NCBI GenBank assembly: GCA_905250115.1
Contig: CAJNOI010000049.1
Span: 528,359 to 592,358, forward strand
DNA length: 64,000 nt
Reading direction: 5' to 3'
From: Adineta steineri
Lineage: Eukaryota > Rotifera > Eurotatoria > Adinetida > Adinetidae
The translations under genes were made by a program, and so were the position numbers. The notes below the pieces were generated by a model. The model had not been told where the DNA came from. It saw only the letters and a list, made by a program, of their open reading frames with translations, and did not search any database. How positions within the stretch are numbered: position 1 is the stretch's first letter; each line of letters begins with the position of its first letter. Shown piece after piece: positions 50,701 through 64,000 of the stretch.

Positions 50701-53700
50701 ATTTTGAAATTCAAAATGATATATCCAAAATGTGGATAAGATTATAGACAACATTAAAATAACCTGTTGATCATTTATTGATATATTTTCATTATTGGTT
50801 AATATAGTTTTTTTAACCTAAAATTAAATTTTTTATAAAAAATCGTGTTTTTTTTGTTCTTTTTGTTTTCTTAAGGAAATATTTTATATGAAAATAAATG
50901 GAACTAACTTGTTCGGAATTAAGCATAGCTTGTTTATCTCGACTACGTTGAAGTTTAAGATCATATTGTTGTAAGAGTTGAGAATATTCTTGTTTCCATT
51001 GATCAAATTTATTAATAAGATTACTTAATTTTCTTTTATCAACATTTATTTTCATTATTTGAGGAGTAGCAGTGCCACTTGTTGATCCTAAATTATCATA
51101 GTATTTCTCTATTAGATTTTTGAAAAAAGAAAATATCAATCTCTTACCTTTCGCATTTCCTTTAGTAGCACCTGTTGTTGTACCTTTTCCAGTTAACATT
51201 TTACTATTGAATAATGCTGCATAGAGTACATCACTAAATATTTCAAACAGTTAAATTATTCAGTTGTATTAGAAACAATAAAACAAACCCATTTGATGAA
51301 TAATGTAATACAAGAAAATTAAATAAAGATGGCATTTCTTTGGTTAATTCATGATATTGTGATCGAATTGTCATATATTTCCATGGCTAAAAAATATCAA
51401 TAAAATTTTCAGTTATAATAAAAAACTCATATAAAATAATTCTATCCGATCGCCTATGAAATCATATCAAAACTATTAAGAATTATTTTATACCCAATAG
51501 GTTTTTAATCTTTCCATGACAGTTCGATAAACAACACCATTATTTGCATTTGTTATTGTTTCATCTGCTTTTATTCGATTCATCAATGTAAATAATGAAG
51601 CAAGTTCAGAATCACTTGGAATAGAACATGCTTGTTTCAATACATTTTTGGTATAAATTGAAGCATTTGCACTCTAATATAAAGTATATAGATAAAATGA
51701 AAACGAAATTTAATACGTACTTGACTTAATGTTAAATAGATAATACTAGTTATTGGATCAAATTGACCAATTGTGTCAGAAATTAATAGACTATTATCAC
51801 GTATAAGTATTTTATCTTGAACAGCTAAAGAAAGATTTAATGATTGTAATGCGAATTCCATTGATTGAGCAAGATATGACATTGAATGATTTAAGTCCGT
51901 CTAAAAGAAGATTTTTTATTTCTAATAAAATGAAAGTTAAGTAGAAATTTCTAAACCTTTTGTCGATTAAATTCAGCTAATAATTCTTCAGGAATCCATT
52001 CATTTTCAGCAGGATTTGTAATTTGATTCATATTACTATTAGTACGTGAATCCATTCGTCTTAATGCTGCTTTATCTGCAGGAAATTCATGTAATTTAGT
52101 CAAAATTTCCTATAAAAACATTTTCTCTATTAATTTATTAGAATATTCATATTAAATAAATAAACTTTTATTTTTGTATTCCATTCAAGTGGATAATCTG
52201 TGCCAACGTTTTGACCAAGAATAGAATATACTTGTGCCAAATAAAATAAGATCTACAAAAAGAAAGAGCTTGTATATATTTGATATTAGTGATAAAACGA
52301 ACTTTTGCTTTAGTTGATTTATCATTTGTACCAATTATTTCAAGAACAGCCATCAATGAAGCAATCAATTTATCTGGTAAGATTCTAGATAAAATTCGAT
52401 TATTTATATATGGAAAATGAAGAATTTTTTAGTTAATGATTGATATAGGTGGAGATTATAGATGAAAGTAATAGTTAATGAATAATCTGCACAGTTGCTT
52501 ATCGAATATTTTGAACGTAAAAATAGATCTCTGTCAATTGAATTGACGATTATTTAAGTCGTAATACAGACCAGGCGTCAAGATAATTTTTATGGTCTAT
52601 AAACTAGATACTAAAGCTAAATATTTTATAGAAAAGACATAATTCTATGAGTAATGAGTATCGACAATCTTTAAACTATACAAGATTTTCTTTACGGGCG
52701 GCATTTTATTTTTAAAAAGTAAAGTATTTAACTTTACTGAGTAAAACTATTTCGAGGCGAATGACTAAGACTTCAGCAGAATATTTAATTTAAAATCAGT
52801 ACGTTGACAATGTATTATCATCTATGTATAATATTCTCTCTTACATTTGCTCCTTGAATCGGACTAAATCAAGTCTATCTCTATTATGACTATAAAAATG
52901 ATGTGAAATTACTTTATCATTTCATCCCAATTGATAATATCTGAATCTTCACCATTATGTTCTATTTTTTGTCCATCTTTACCAACAAAATCTTGTACAG
53001 CCTATTATATTTAATAAATTAATAATGCATTGCTATTTATTATAATCTTACTAAATATGTTGCATGAGTATGTTTTCGTCTTAAACGATCTTTAAACATT
53101 TCATTTGCATATATTTTTAATAGATCAAGTAATATTGTAATAATTTCAAGTTGTACACGAACAAATTGTCGTTGAATTGGTAATTGTATCGATATTAACT
53201 ATTAAATAAAAGAATTATTTGAAATTTCAAAATAAAAATCTTTGTTTTTTACATCATTATGTGGTGTTACTGTTCGAATTAAATACCATCGTTGAGCAAG
53301 TATTTCTGTTAAATGTTCAAGTATATTAAGTGCTCGACATAAATATTTTTTTTGTTCATTTTCATTTGTTGTATCACGAGCAAAACGTCTCCAAATTGGT
53401 ACTGATCGTGTAAGAACTATTTCACAAGCATCATTATATCGATCAAGATTAAGCATATTAGTAAATGACATATCATATTGTTGTAAAATATCATATAAAC
53501 GATAAAATACTGATTTATTTTCACTTGTATTTATTGTTGAATCATTTAATATTTCATTCATTTCAACTTCAATTCGTCTATAGAAATTAATCAATATGAT
53601 GAAAGCAGAAAAAATAAAGATTCTATTATTACTTTGATGTCAAAAGTGAAGCAGTATAAGCAATTGATGTAATTTTATTGATATGTAATTGTACAATTGA

Positions 53701-56700
53701 TTCAAGTCGTTTAACAGCTGTATCAAGTAACGATCGAACCTAATAATATTCAAACAAACCAGTTAATATTTTCTTCTTTGAAATAATCGATTTCAATCTA
53801 ACCTTTTTCTGTTTATATGAATCTTGATTTGTATCTTGTCTTAATGTTTCAATAACAGTATTAACTGATCGATACCATTCATATTCATCAATGGGTACTT
53901 GCTAAATAAATCAATTTATTTTTTTTTGTTTTATTATTTTCGAATTTTTATTTACTTGTCCTTGCATAGCTAAATCAATAGCTTGATCAAAACGATGTTC
54001 ATGTAATGCAATTTCACCCAACAGTATATAAGCACGTTTTTCACATGTTTGATCATCGTAAGTCTATTTTTCAAAAAAAAAGTTTCCGAATTTCAGGTAA
54101 ACCAAAAAATTTATTTACTTTAGCTTGAGTGAGAATTTCTTGTAACATTTCTTTTGCTTCTTGTATATAATTTAATTCAAATAATATATTTGCAGTTTGT
54201 AACCAAATATTTCTTGTTATTAATTTATTTAATACTTGTCGATCACCTGGTAAATCAGCTATTTTCGATTTTAAATCACTTGCCTATGTTTTTATAATTA
54301 AATAAATAGAATTTGATAAAATAAAAATAATATTTTAATTTATACTTTCATTCTTGATGTTGAAGATGAGTAAGCTGATGTTCCGTAAGATCGAGTTTCA
54401 CTTTTAAATACACTACCACTACTACCTACTGTTGCTTTAAGTTGTGCTTCATCTTCACGTTGTTGAACAAGTAAATTTGTATAACTAATCATTTCTGCTC
54501 GAGATCTATTTGATTTATATATGAAATAAACATTAATCTATAATATAATAATTAAAGTCTTACACAGCTAAATCATCATCTCGAATAGTGAATGGACGTG
54601 CTAATTGACATACGGTTTGCATAGATTCAAGAAGATTAAGTTCTTGACATACTTGTTGTATACTAATTTAAAATGAAAAATTAATTAGAAGAATAAAATG
54701 AATAAACTATTTACCAAAGTAAAACATAAGTACGAATTGATGAACTTTGTACAAGTGTTTGGCCAATAAGTCTCATAAAACTAAGTACAGGTAAACTCAT
54801 ATGATTATAACCATATTCACGTAAAAGACGAACAAACATATCCAAATAATAAAATGACAATAGCTAAAAGGGAGAGAAAGACAAAAAAAATTTAATTTCA
54901 TGAAAAATAAAAATAGTTACGAACCGGTTTTGATATTGTACTTTTATTAAAACCACGTTGATTTGATTGTGGTAACGTATATGTTTGTAATACTTCATCA
55001 GTTGGTATAAAAACTGCCCATTCAGATAAACTTTTTGTTGCTGATGTATCAGATGTATTAGGCTTGATATTCTGCAAATATATAAATAAAGATAAGATTT
55101 TTCATAAAAAATCAAAATACTAACTGTTGTTGCTGGTTTATCGACACTTTTACCAGCTGTAACCGGTTGTGGTTTCTTTTTCGATGCGGAATCTGGTTCT
55201 CCTTTTTGTTGTTTTTTTCCTGTATCAGTTCCACCAGCCAATGCTGCAGCAGCAGCCGCTGCCGCAGCTTCAATTTCAACATCTTTAGTAATTTCATTAC
55301 TATCGGATAAACCACACTAGAAGAAAAATAATCTTTTTGCAATCAATAAATATCTCTCATTTTTGTTTTTTACCTGCCATAATCTCATAAGAAGCCAATA
55401 AGTTTGCTGTAATAATTCTGGATATTCAGGTTGATTTCGACGCGTCATATAAGCAAGTAATATATGACATCGACATAAATATTCAAGGCGGCGAACTTGA
55501 ACTATATCACCAATTGATAAATCGGGTTGTGCACGATTAGGAGCTGAATATATTATTTTTCTACTTTTTTTCAAATAAAATATACGAAATTTAATTACCT
55601 TTAGGTTTAACTGATCCAATATGAGGTTGATCGGAATCATATTCATTTTGTTCTTGACTATTTTGAACTAAAAATGATGATAAATATAATTTTAAACATT
55701 AAATTAAATATTCATTACTATCAGTATCTTGTCCATCAGTATTATTTAATTCTTGTTGTTGATAAACTTCAGGTGAAGTTAATAATAAATCAATAGTCCA
55801 ATTAATTAGATCAACAACATTATCCATAAAATATTCATTACTATATAACCAAGTTGCTAATTCTAATATATAATCAATTTTTGTCCAATAATTATCCATA
55901 CTCTAGAATTATAATCTTAGTTTATAAAAGAATAAAATATTTTATTACTTGTAATGTTGCAATTGCATGTTGATAAGCATTAATAACATGATCTCTTTTC
56001 CTTGCCATATTTGCTACCTGTCTCCACATTTTAGCTAAACCTAGTTCACCTAATTCACGGAATTTAAGCATATCAGTACTTATTGATAAACCTAATTTTG
56101 ATTTAATTAAAACTCGATATTTATATAAAAGTAAACGATGTTGTGTTCGTGGTAAAACTTGTAATGCACTATCAATAACATCTAATGCTGAATGCCATGC
56201 ATGTCTATCCATATAAATTTGTACGACAACACCGTATAATGCTGAACGAATTTGTGCTTCTTCTTGTGGAGCTAAGGATAAATTTAGTTGTGATGTATCT
56301 TCAAGTGCATTAGCTTTTTTATCTTTTCGACTTGTTAATGGTTGTTTTTTTTGGTCGAAACTTATGAGCCGGATTTGAAAATTCATCTTTCTAAAGAATT
56401 GATAGATGCATTAATTATATGGAGACAAAAAATATTCTATTTAATATACCGTTGTTTTTTCGTTCTGAGTTGAAACAATTGATTTTGGTGCAACTGTATT
56501 AATATGATGAATAAGTTCATTTAATGGATCTAATAAAAGTGATCGTTCTAATTTGCGTTTTATTGATAATCGACATGTATTCCAAAAATGACGAGCTAAA
56601 TGCATTGTTAATTCATATAGATCAGCTTTTGATGAGTAGCTAAAAAATTTTTTTTTTTATTGAAAAAATAGAACTAAGAAAGTTATAAAATTTACCTAGC

Positions 56701-59700
56701 TGCTTCTACAATAATAGCTAAGACTTCTTTTCGTTCTTGTTTTTGTCCAGTTTGTTGTTTAAGTAAACATTCAGCATATGCACCACATGCACGACTAACA
56801 TATTCATTTGCTAATGATAATTGAAATCTTTTTTGGATAGGAAAAAAGAAACATGTTTAAAAATTGAAGAATCAATCTTGTGAAGAAAACAAATTTACTT
56901 TTCAACTTTTCGTGTTTGAAAAATGGTTATTAATTCAAGAGTTTTATCTCGACAATAGAGAGCTGTTTCAGCATCATTTGCACGATTAGCAATTATACCC
57001 AAACGAGACCATAATTGTAATTCAATTAATGGATCACTCCATGCACATTGATCAACAAAAGTAGTTGTCTAAATAGATACAAAATTTGTTTTGTTTTCGT
57101 TCACATATTATCATACTATTGATTTTTACCTGTTTAAGATTCATTCCTTCTCTACTATCATTCCAACCACTATCAAGTCGTGAAAGTGCATCAACAGCAA
57201 TTACAGCTCGTGATAATGTATTTAAACTTGATGTATTTTCCTAATGAAGAATATATTCGAATATAAAACCTTTTTATTATTATTATTATATAACGTACTT
57301 CTTCATCTCCGAGAATAGTTGATACAGATGTTTTAATTGATTGTTGAAGTAATTGTTTAATAGTAACCCATAGTTGTAGAAGTGTTTGACGATCACGAAT
57401 TGAAACTGAAAGTGGTTTAGCAACTTCTTCATTGGTTTGAGTTATGGCATATTCACATATCTTATATTAAAACAAAATAATTCAATCTAATTTTATGATT
57501 TTTCTTTTATGTTTAAAGACTTACATCAAGAGCTGTTTTAAAATCTTCATTCTTAACAATTGTTGATGATATTGGAATAGGTGTATTAACTGATGCAGCA
57601 AGTTGTTGATCTGCTTTTGTTCCTTTTTTTCCTCCTGATGTACTTTGTTGAGGAATAGAAGGTGTGTCTGCATTTGATGATGATTTAGTATCTTCAGTGG
57701 GTAATGACAATGGAGTAATATATGCATTAGCAAGAGATACACATAAATTGACTAATAGAAGAATTTCACTATAAGAAAAACAATATTGTTTATATATTTT
57801 TTTTTGAAAATTCAAATAAAAAAAACTAACCGTTCATAACCAACTTTTCTCAATCCATTTACAATTGTCGATAATGGATCAAGAACGAAACGAAAACGAT
57901 TACTATAGAATAAATGACGTGTATAATTCCATAGATATTCACCAGCACGACAAATAAGCCATGATTCATTAAGTAATTGACCTAAACTAGCTCCAGATGA
58001 AAAATGAGCACAAGCACGAACAGATAATAATTGAAGCCATTGACTAAAATTAATAATATACACTAACTATAGAATATCTCTTATAAAATTCTTTAATATT
58101 TAGTAAAGAAACTAGTTATAATCATCTGTTAACTTGCTGTTTAATATTCATTGTAAGCTAAAACTATAGTCTACGCTCTCTAACATCTTTTATGAGTAGA
58201 TATAAATGAATTTGTAAACTATCTATGATTAAATTACCAATAATATTTCCAATCATTATCTGATTCTTGTTGTGCTTGTGCTCGTTGTGCTGCTGGTATT
58301 GTTGGCATTGGTGGTCGAACAGGTGTATCAAATAATTCAATACGACGTTCTCGTATAAATTCTATTTCAGCCTGTAATTTATCAAAAATAATTAAAAAAA
58401 AAAATTTTAAATTCAAAATTTATACTTCTCCGGCAATAAAATGTATTTCAGCTAAAATTCGAATAAGATCACGTTGAAATACATTTGGTAATGGTGATTC
58501 ATCAGTTACATTTAATAATGAACGACGTTGTTCATTATCATATAATAAACAAAAACGTGCTGCTGTTCGACATACATCCCATATTTCTTGTCTACGTGCC
58601 ATCATTGTTAAATCCGCCCATAATTTTAATCTTAATAAATTACAAAAAAATAAAATAAACAAAAATATTTTTACAAAAAATTTTGTACCGTTTGTCTTGA
58701 TCAGTTTCAGTCATAATACGTTCGTAATGACTAATATTTTGTATACATTTTTCATAATGATCAGCAAAACCTTTTAATTGTGCAGTTGGATTTGCACGCA
58801 TTTTTCCAATAGCTAAAAACATTTTGTATAAAAAAAAATATTTTTTTGCTTTATTGATATTAAAATACCATTGGGATTTTCCGAATCAAGAACAACTTGA
58901 AATGCATCTGGTGCTAATAATAAACAAGCATCAATGAGTAAAGCACGTTGTTTATTTTTATTTCCACTTATTGTTTTTCCAGCTTGTTCAATTATAATTC
59001 CAACACGATCATCAACATTGTCAGGTACTTTATATAATTCACCACGTAAATTAAGTCTTTCTAATGCTAAATTAATACGATCAGAATAAATTGATGTATC
59101 ATCTAATTGTTTAGCCTATTAACATTTATTTTAATTCATAGAAATAAAAGAAACAGATGTGAAATTATCGAATTATTTACTTTGAGTAAATTTGTTTTTG
59201 CTGAATCGAGTTGTTCAATATCTTCTTCAATTTTTGCTAATTCAAAATGAACTTGACTTCGTAATAACCAATTAAGACTATGTAAATATAAGTTATTACA
59301 AGAAAAAAAAGATATGTGATAGTTTCTAACCAACCTTTGTATACGTTCAAGAATATTAACAAGTGTTGTTAATGGTCTTCGAATTTTATTTCGTAAATTT
59401 GTTTGTAATAATGGTAAACATAAATTCCATAAAATAATACAACCTGTTTGAACTAAATCAGATTGACCTGTACGTTGTAAAGATTCAATAGTTTCTTCAG
59501 TTAATTCAATAGCTCGAATACGAATCTATGAATAATAGAAATAAAATTTTCATTATGAATTCTTCTCTGGTTAATAAAAATGTGAATGTTATTCGTATAA
59601 ATTAAGATGTCTTACTTCTACTGAACTTTTGCTATATAATTCTTCATTTTCTCCTAAACTTTTAACCATATATTCTGCTTGTAATAATCGTACTTCTAGA

Positions 59701-61256
59701 AGATATTCTGGTTCCTTTGAATAGAAGAAAATTAAAAATGATTAGTTTTGCATAACTTTTATTATATATTTTTACTTTTAATCGAATATTTCCAAGAGCT
59801 TCAAGAATAACTTTTGTTAAATCAGTATAACGAAGTAAAAGTGAAAGACGACCAGTTTCATTTAATAAACGATGTCTATAAAAAATTTAAAAAAACTGAT
59901 TAGTTTCTTTTTTTAAATGAAAATAAATTCAATACTTTTCATATGAAGTTAATGTTTTTTCAGGTCGAGCAGTCATATTATCACGTGGTGTTGAATCTTT
60001 ATTTACTTTATTAACTGCTGCACTACGTAATGGTAATGCAATAATTTTATCATATACTTTTTTTAATTTCTCATTAATTTCATTTGTTATATTATTTTCA
60101 AGAATTTCTCTATACGAAAAAAGAAAAGAAAATATTTTGTATTATTCTAAAATTACAATTTTTGTTTTACCGATGAATTGATGCTAAATCAATAAGTAAT
60201 CGTTTGAATAGAGAAGATGGATCAGTTTTTGGTGCATAAGATAATAGAGTAGTTTTTTCAATAATATTATTCACAGTCTATTTAATAAGAAAGAAACAAA
60301 TATTATCATTCTTCATATATAAAATCTTACTAAAAATTGTAGAACATTTGGAAGAAGTGCAAGTTGTTGTTTTTGACATAATTGTAAAAGTTCAGTACTA
60401 ATTTCTCGAGCTTTATCTGTATTATCTGCATCCATATAACATCGAACTAAATCACTAAAATAAATCGAATAAATATTTAATTATAAAAATAAATGATACA
60501 TACAAAAGAAGCTGTGCTTGCCAAGCAAAATCTTGTTCATCATTAATATTTTTTAATGTATCAATAACTTGTTGAAAACTATCACATAGATATTTTCGAT
60601 AACCATCACGAAAGAATGGTCGAACATAATTATAATAAATAACTGATGCATTATAAACAAGAAATTGATATCTTTAATAGAACAAGAAGTTTTTACTTTA
60701 TTTTACTAACAAAAAAATAGAATAATAACCTCGGTGATGCAGAAGCAAATGTAAGACATTTTTGTAAGAATGGTATTGCATTATTTAACGATGCCTAAAA
60801 TTTAGAATATTTACAAAAATTGTTTATGATCTCATTGTTATTACTTACAAAATCTTGAGCTGTTTTCGGCATATATATTCGAAATTGACATAGATAAGCT
60901 CGTCCAACAAATTGACTTTTTACAGGACTTGATGAAAAAAACATTTGAAGACATTCATCAGCTATTGAATTTGCATTTAACTATATATTAATCAATAATA
61001 ATATTTTTTCTATGTAAAGAAAATTTTAATCTTACATCAAGTGCACTTTCGGCAAGTAATACATAAATATCTTGTCCAATTGTATCTTTACCTTGAACAA
61101 GATTAACTTGAAAATTTTGTCGAAGTTTTTGACATGCATCAGATAAAATTTGAACGTCTAAATTTTTAAAATAGAATAAAATAGAAAAAAATAGAAATAT
61201 GAAAGACCATTTTGTTCAGTGCCAGCGACAACTAGACGACGAATTTGAGCATCCAT
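47749..61256 (-). CDS. CFAP46: Cilia- and flagella-associated protein 46 (axonemal TPR protein)
   Basis: Fifty-eight exons all join in frame to 2794 aa; human CFAP46 is about 2700. Exons (ascending): 47749-48104, 48166-48320, 48380-48440, 48495-48607, 48740-48784, 48876-48972, 49035-49122, 49176-49207, 50136-50347, 50414-50532, 50764-50817, 50909-51087, 51148-51233, 51289-51386, 51494-51673, 51721-51900, 51957-52109, 52166-52252, 52303-52384, 52913-53001, 53052-53198, 53253-53577, 53633-53739, 53803-53901, 53956-54063, 54119-54283, 54346-54505, 54564-54662, 54715-54863, 54925-55071, 55125-55316, 55374-55543, 55599-55667, 55719-55902, 55949-56386, 56450-56639, 56696-56827, 56899-57068, 57130-57240, 57299-57460, 57525-57768, 57831-58043, 58238-58371, 58426-58630, 58689-58812, 58869-59115, 59181-59277, 59335-59525, 59616-59714, 59776-59875, 59936-60109, 60171-60277, 60331-60454, 60504-60671, 60730-60794, 60849-60980, 61036-61157, 61208-61256. 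The N-terminus (FLVYNASVIYYNYVRPFF, QLLLDLVRCYMDADNTDKA) matches the CFAP46 start. Helical repeats and Lys/Ala/Ser low-complexity linkers follow. Known role: C1 central-apparatus component of motile cilia. Three junctions (59335, 56386, 54925) were chosen by frame. Confidence 0.9.
49208..50135. other. Longest CFAP46 intron
   Basis: 928 bp, against ~50-60 bp for most of the gene's introns. It sits between VDG and KGKKGG codons in a Lys/Gly-rich linker. No ORF or repeat structure recognised inside. Confidence 0.6.
52385..52912. other. Second long CFAP46 intron
   Basis: 528 bp, AT-rich, no recognisable content. Confidence 0.6.
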
Positions 61257-63329
61257 TTAAATAATTATTGATTACGGAAATGAAAGACTTTTTTTCGTCT
61301 TAAACTTTGATGAACAAACTTAGATTGGTTGTAACAATCGACATTTAACGAAATGTAACATTGGAGAATCCTCTCAATTACTACTAACAGTTTAGCGACA
61401 TCTTTTTTAAAAATCAAATTTTTGAAATACTTCTGAGTAAATCGATGTTTCCGTATTGTCGAAAACAATGATCAGAAAAATTACCGAAGATATGAACCGA
61501 GATTTCAGGGTACAATCTTACATAAAAGCTTGACATTAAAACAGATGAAAAATTAACTTTTAACAATATATATAATTTTCGATTATTTCTCTTGTGTGAA
61601 TATTATTAGATCTTAGAATTGATGTTAAATAATAATACAATTCTTTATGATGATCTTACGATGAAATTAATCATCACATGTAATGAGTTATTTTTTTTTA
61701 TAGAGATGTGTTCTCAGTGTACAACTATTTGTAATCTATTCAAAGTGTCGATACAATTGAGTTTTAGGTTATAAAATATGTGACACTCAATATCTGAATC
61801 CATCGAATTATCTTTTTATGCTTTCATTCTTCATATATATATTTATAGACACTTTACATTTATAACCAACATTATTCATATATATATTACCTACTTGAAA
61901 TTTTCATGTTCGACTTGATCTTTTCCTCCTATTGATTAATAATTAAAACTTTATATGACAAACAATTTTGTCAATATATTGATTCCATTTTTATAGAGTA
62001 TAGAATGTTTTTGAGACGAGTTTGTGTATTATTAGTTTTCATCAATTATTTTATGAGTAATTTATTTGATATTTACAGCATACATCTACATTTTAGTATG
62101 AACTTTTTACATTCACCAGGTATTTTCTTTTGATAAAACAAGTATTAGAAAAAATGAATGATCTTAGATAGTTAATAATGACTATATCTATTATATAATA
62201 TTCAGAACAATATTTATTTGATTCAGATGTATAAAATGTAAATTATATTTCTTAGCAGATCATAATCTGTATTTGACATTCTTTTATCAATATTAAATCT
62301 ATAAAAATTGATTGAAAAAACGCACAATATATTCATAAGGATATTTATTTGAAAGCATCGAACGTATATGTTTTATTTCTTTTGTCTATACTGTTATGCG
62401 GTATTCTAGATCAATAATCAGTTATAAAACTATAAAAGATGCTATATAATAAAATCTTCTGTTATACATATACTTATTAGTATTCTGGTATATGGATCGT
62501 TTATCCAGTTACACGATCTGATCACCATAGAAGGAAGACGTTGACTCATACATACTTACCTTACAAGAAACTAACATCTGTAAATAGGAGATGAACAATG
62601 TAATAGATGTGGTATTATCCCAGCATATGAGAAAGAAATGCCTGAGAAGTTATACGAAGAGAAGAAATCTGTCACTGAACAGAAAAAAGAGCAAGAGAAG
62701 GAATAAAACAAAATCCATATGATGATAGACCAACATAAAAATAGGTATGATGTAAAGAGAAGAGGAATATCATAACATATAGAAGAACTTATAAATGTAA
62801 AATTTAGTTAGAGCAAAATGCACTTCTTCCTAACATTATACTGTTAACTTTCACAATCAACTGTCGATCACATTTTTATAAGAAGTAAAATATTTATCGA
62901 ATTATTCACGATACACATATGTTAAGTACTAGTCCTTTTATTTCTTCATTTCTGTTATGAATCTTATACGTTCTTCATATACAGACATACTATATCTTCA
63001 ATTTCTAGGCCAACTATCTGTTTACTCGATAGACATATTCAGTACAAGTCTGTCGTATACAAAGTATCATTTGAGTGCATATTCGATAAACTGAAATGTA
63101 TAATTATTTATATTTGACATCGATTATTGAGTAAGATGATTTCAATAACTTAGAAATTATCATGATTAACTTTATACAAATGTTTAAAATATCATCTATT
63201 ATTTTTTTTCTTTATACTAATCATATAAAAGAAATACTAGTTTACATCGCAAGAAAAAAAACTTGTGTTTCATTTAGACAACATATTCTTATCAACATAC
63301 TTTTATTCTAACTTTAGATTATTTCAACA
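61257..63329. other. Intergenic between CFAP46 and antiporter genes (divergent)
   Basis: About 2.1 kb expected to hold promoters for both divergent genes. Mostly AT-rich. One purine-rich 39-codon open stretch after an AG acceptor-like site (62591-62705) is discussed as a finding but not called a gene. Confidence 0.45.
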
Positions 63330-64000
63330 ATGGTTGTGTTATTCGAAGATCCACGTCATCTTCCTTTAGGAACATTTCTTATGCAAGTTTTTATCACATT
63401 AGTGGTATGTAAGTTTCTTGCTAAACTACTTTCTTTTATTCGACAACCACAAGTTATTGGACAAATTATTGCTGGTATCATATTTGGTCCATCGGTTCTC
63501 GGTAAGTCGAATAAAGCAATCCTATATTTTTTATTAAAACTTGATTTTTATTTGTTTATTAGGTAATATTCCTGCATGGACAAATGCAATATGGCCAAAA
63601 AGCAGTCTACCAACATTTTCACTTATTGCTAATTTGGGTTTAATCTTTTTTATGTTCTTTTTGGGTCTTGAACTTGATTTAGATCAAATTAAAAGAAATT
63701 GGAAAACTACGATACCTGTTGCTGCTGTCAGTATTATAATTCCTGGTAAATTGTTAGGATATTACGTGTCTTTTTAGAATAAAGTATAACAACTATAAAA
63801 CTACTTATTTTTTGAATATGTTTAGTGGGAATTGGATGTGCAGTTTCACTTTGGCTTTATGAAGATAATGGAGGCTTGAGTACAAGCAAAGCAGCGTTCA
63901 TTCTTTTCATTGGTAATAAATTAAATATATACATACATGTATATACATAATACTTTATGTGTTAGGTTCAGGCTTTGGTTTTTCTGCTTTTCCTGTTCTT
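63330..64000 (+). CDS. CPA2-family cation/proton antiporter, N-terminal part (runs off window)
   Basis: Exons 63330-63501, 63563-63745, 63826-63912 and 63966-64000 stay in phase for 159 codons to the window edge. Membrane helices: TLVVCKFLAKLLSF, then RQPQVIGQIIAGIIFGPSVLG, then LIANLGLIFFMFFLGLELDL, then VAAVSIIIPVGIGCAVSLWL, then AAFILFIGSGFGFSAFPVL. The QPQVIGQIIAGIIFGPSVLG and GLELDL signatures belong to the sodium/potassium-proton exchanger family (KefB/CHX/Kha1-like). The SAFPVL block matches their fifth or sixth helix. Full proteins usually have 10-12 helices and, in fungi and plants, a long cytosolic tail. The sequence resembles fungal/plant types more than animal SLC9B by my recollection. 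Expected role: exchange of monovalent cations for protons across a plasma or organelle membrane. Confidence 0.88.

Noticed and set aside
1..64000. tRNA, rRNA, CRISPR arrays, intact transposases or reverse transcriptases
   Set aside because: I looked for B-box-like GGTTCRA motifs, spaced direct repeats and DDE/RT motifs on both strands by eye and saw none convincing. A tool search (tRNAscan, RepeatMasker) would be decisive.

Overview
The window looks like nuclear DNA of a bdelloid rotifer (Adineta/Rotaria type). The DNA is strongly AT-rich and codons are A/T-biased. Most introns are GT-AG and about 50-65 bp. The gene content is animal: ephrin, a class A GPCR, an FLRFamide precursor and the ciliary protein CFAP46. 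It also holds a NAD:arginine ADP-ribosyltransferase fused to TPRs behind a receiver-like N-terminal domain, an architecture expanded in bdelloids. The species call is inference; the gene calls come from translating and splicing the sequence by eye, with every splice junction checked for reading frame.

Layout. 0.6-2.3 kb: a two-exon, low-complexity orphan (+). 2.7-7.0 kb: two tandem aquaglyceroporin paralogues (-), each 299 aa. 7.9-8.7 kb: a calmodulin-like EF-hand protein (+). 10.1-11.6 kb: a single-pass membrane orphan (-) with a YEEI motif. 11.6-20.8 kb: a 9.1 kb stretch without recognisable genes, containing microsatellites and a fold-back element. 20.8-26.4 kb: an ephrin gene (+) with two alternative signal-peptide first exons of identical length and phase. 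28.0-30.1 kb: mitochondrial-type seryl-tRNA synthetase (-, 13 exons). 31.5-32.6 kb: a KEN-box orphan (+), preceded by a tandem duplication of its own 5' end. 32.6-38.9 kb: gene-poor. 38.9-40.8 kb: a class A GPCR (+). 42.0-43.8 kb: the ART-TPR gene (+, intronless), with two of its signature catalytic positions changed. 45.9-46.4 kb: an FLRFamide neuropeptide precursor (-). 47.7-61.3 kb: CFAP46 (-), 58 exons that splice in frame to 2794 codons. 63.3 kb to the end: the first four exons of a CPA2-type cation/proton antiporter (+), cut by the window edge.

Neighbouring genes are mostly unrelated in function, as usual in an animal genome. Loose themes are signalling (ephrin, YEEI membrane protein, GPCR, neuropeptide) and water/ion transport (two aquaporins, antiporter). 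Most intergenic space is AT-rich with simple repeats. I found no tRNA, rRNA, CRISPR array or intact transposon.
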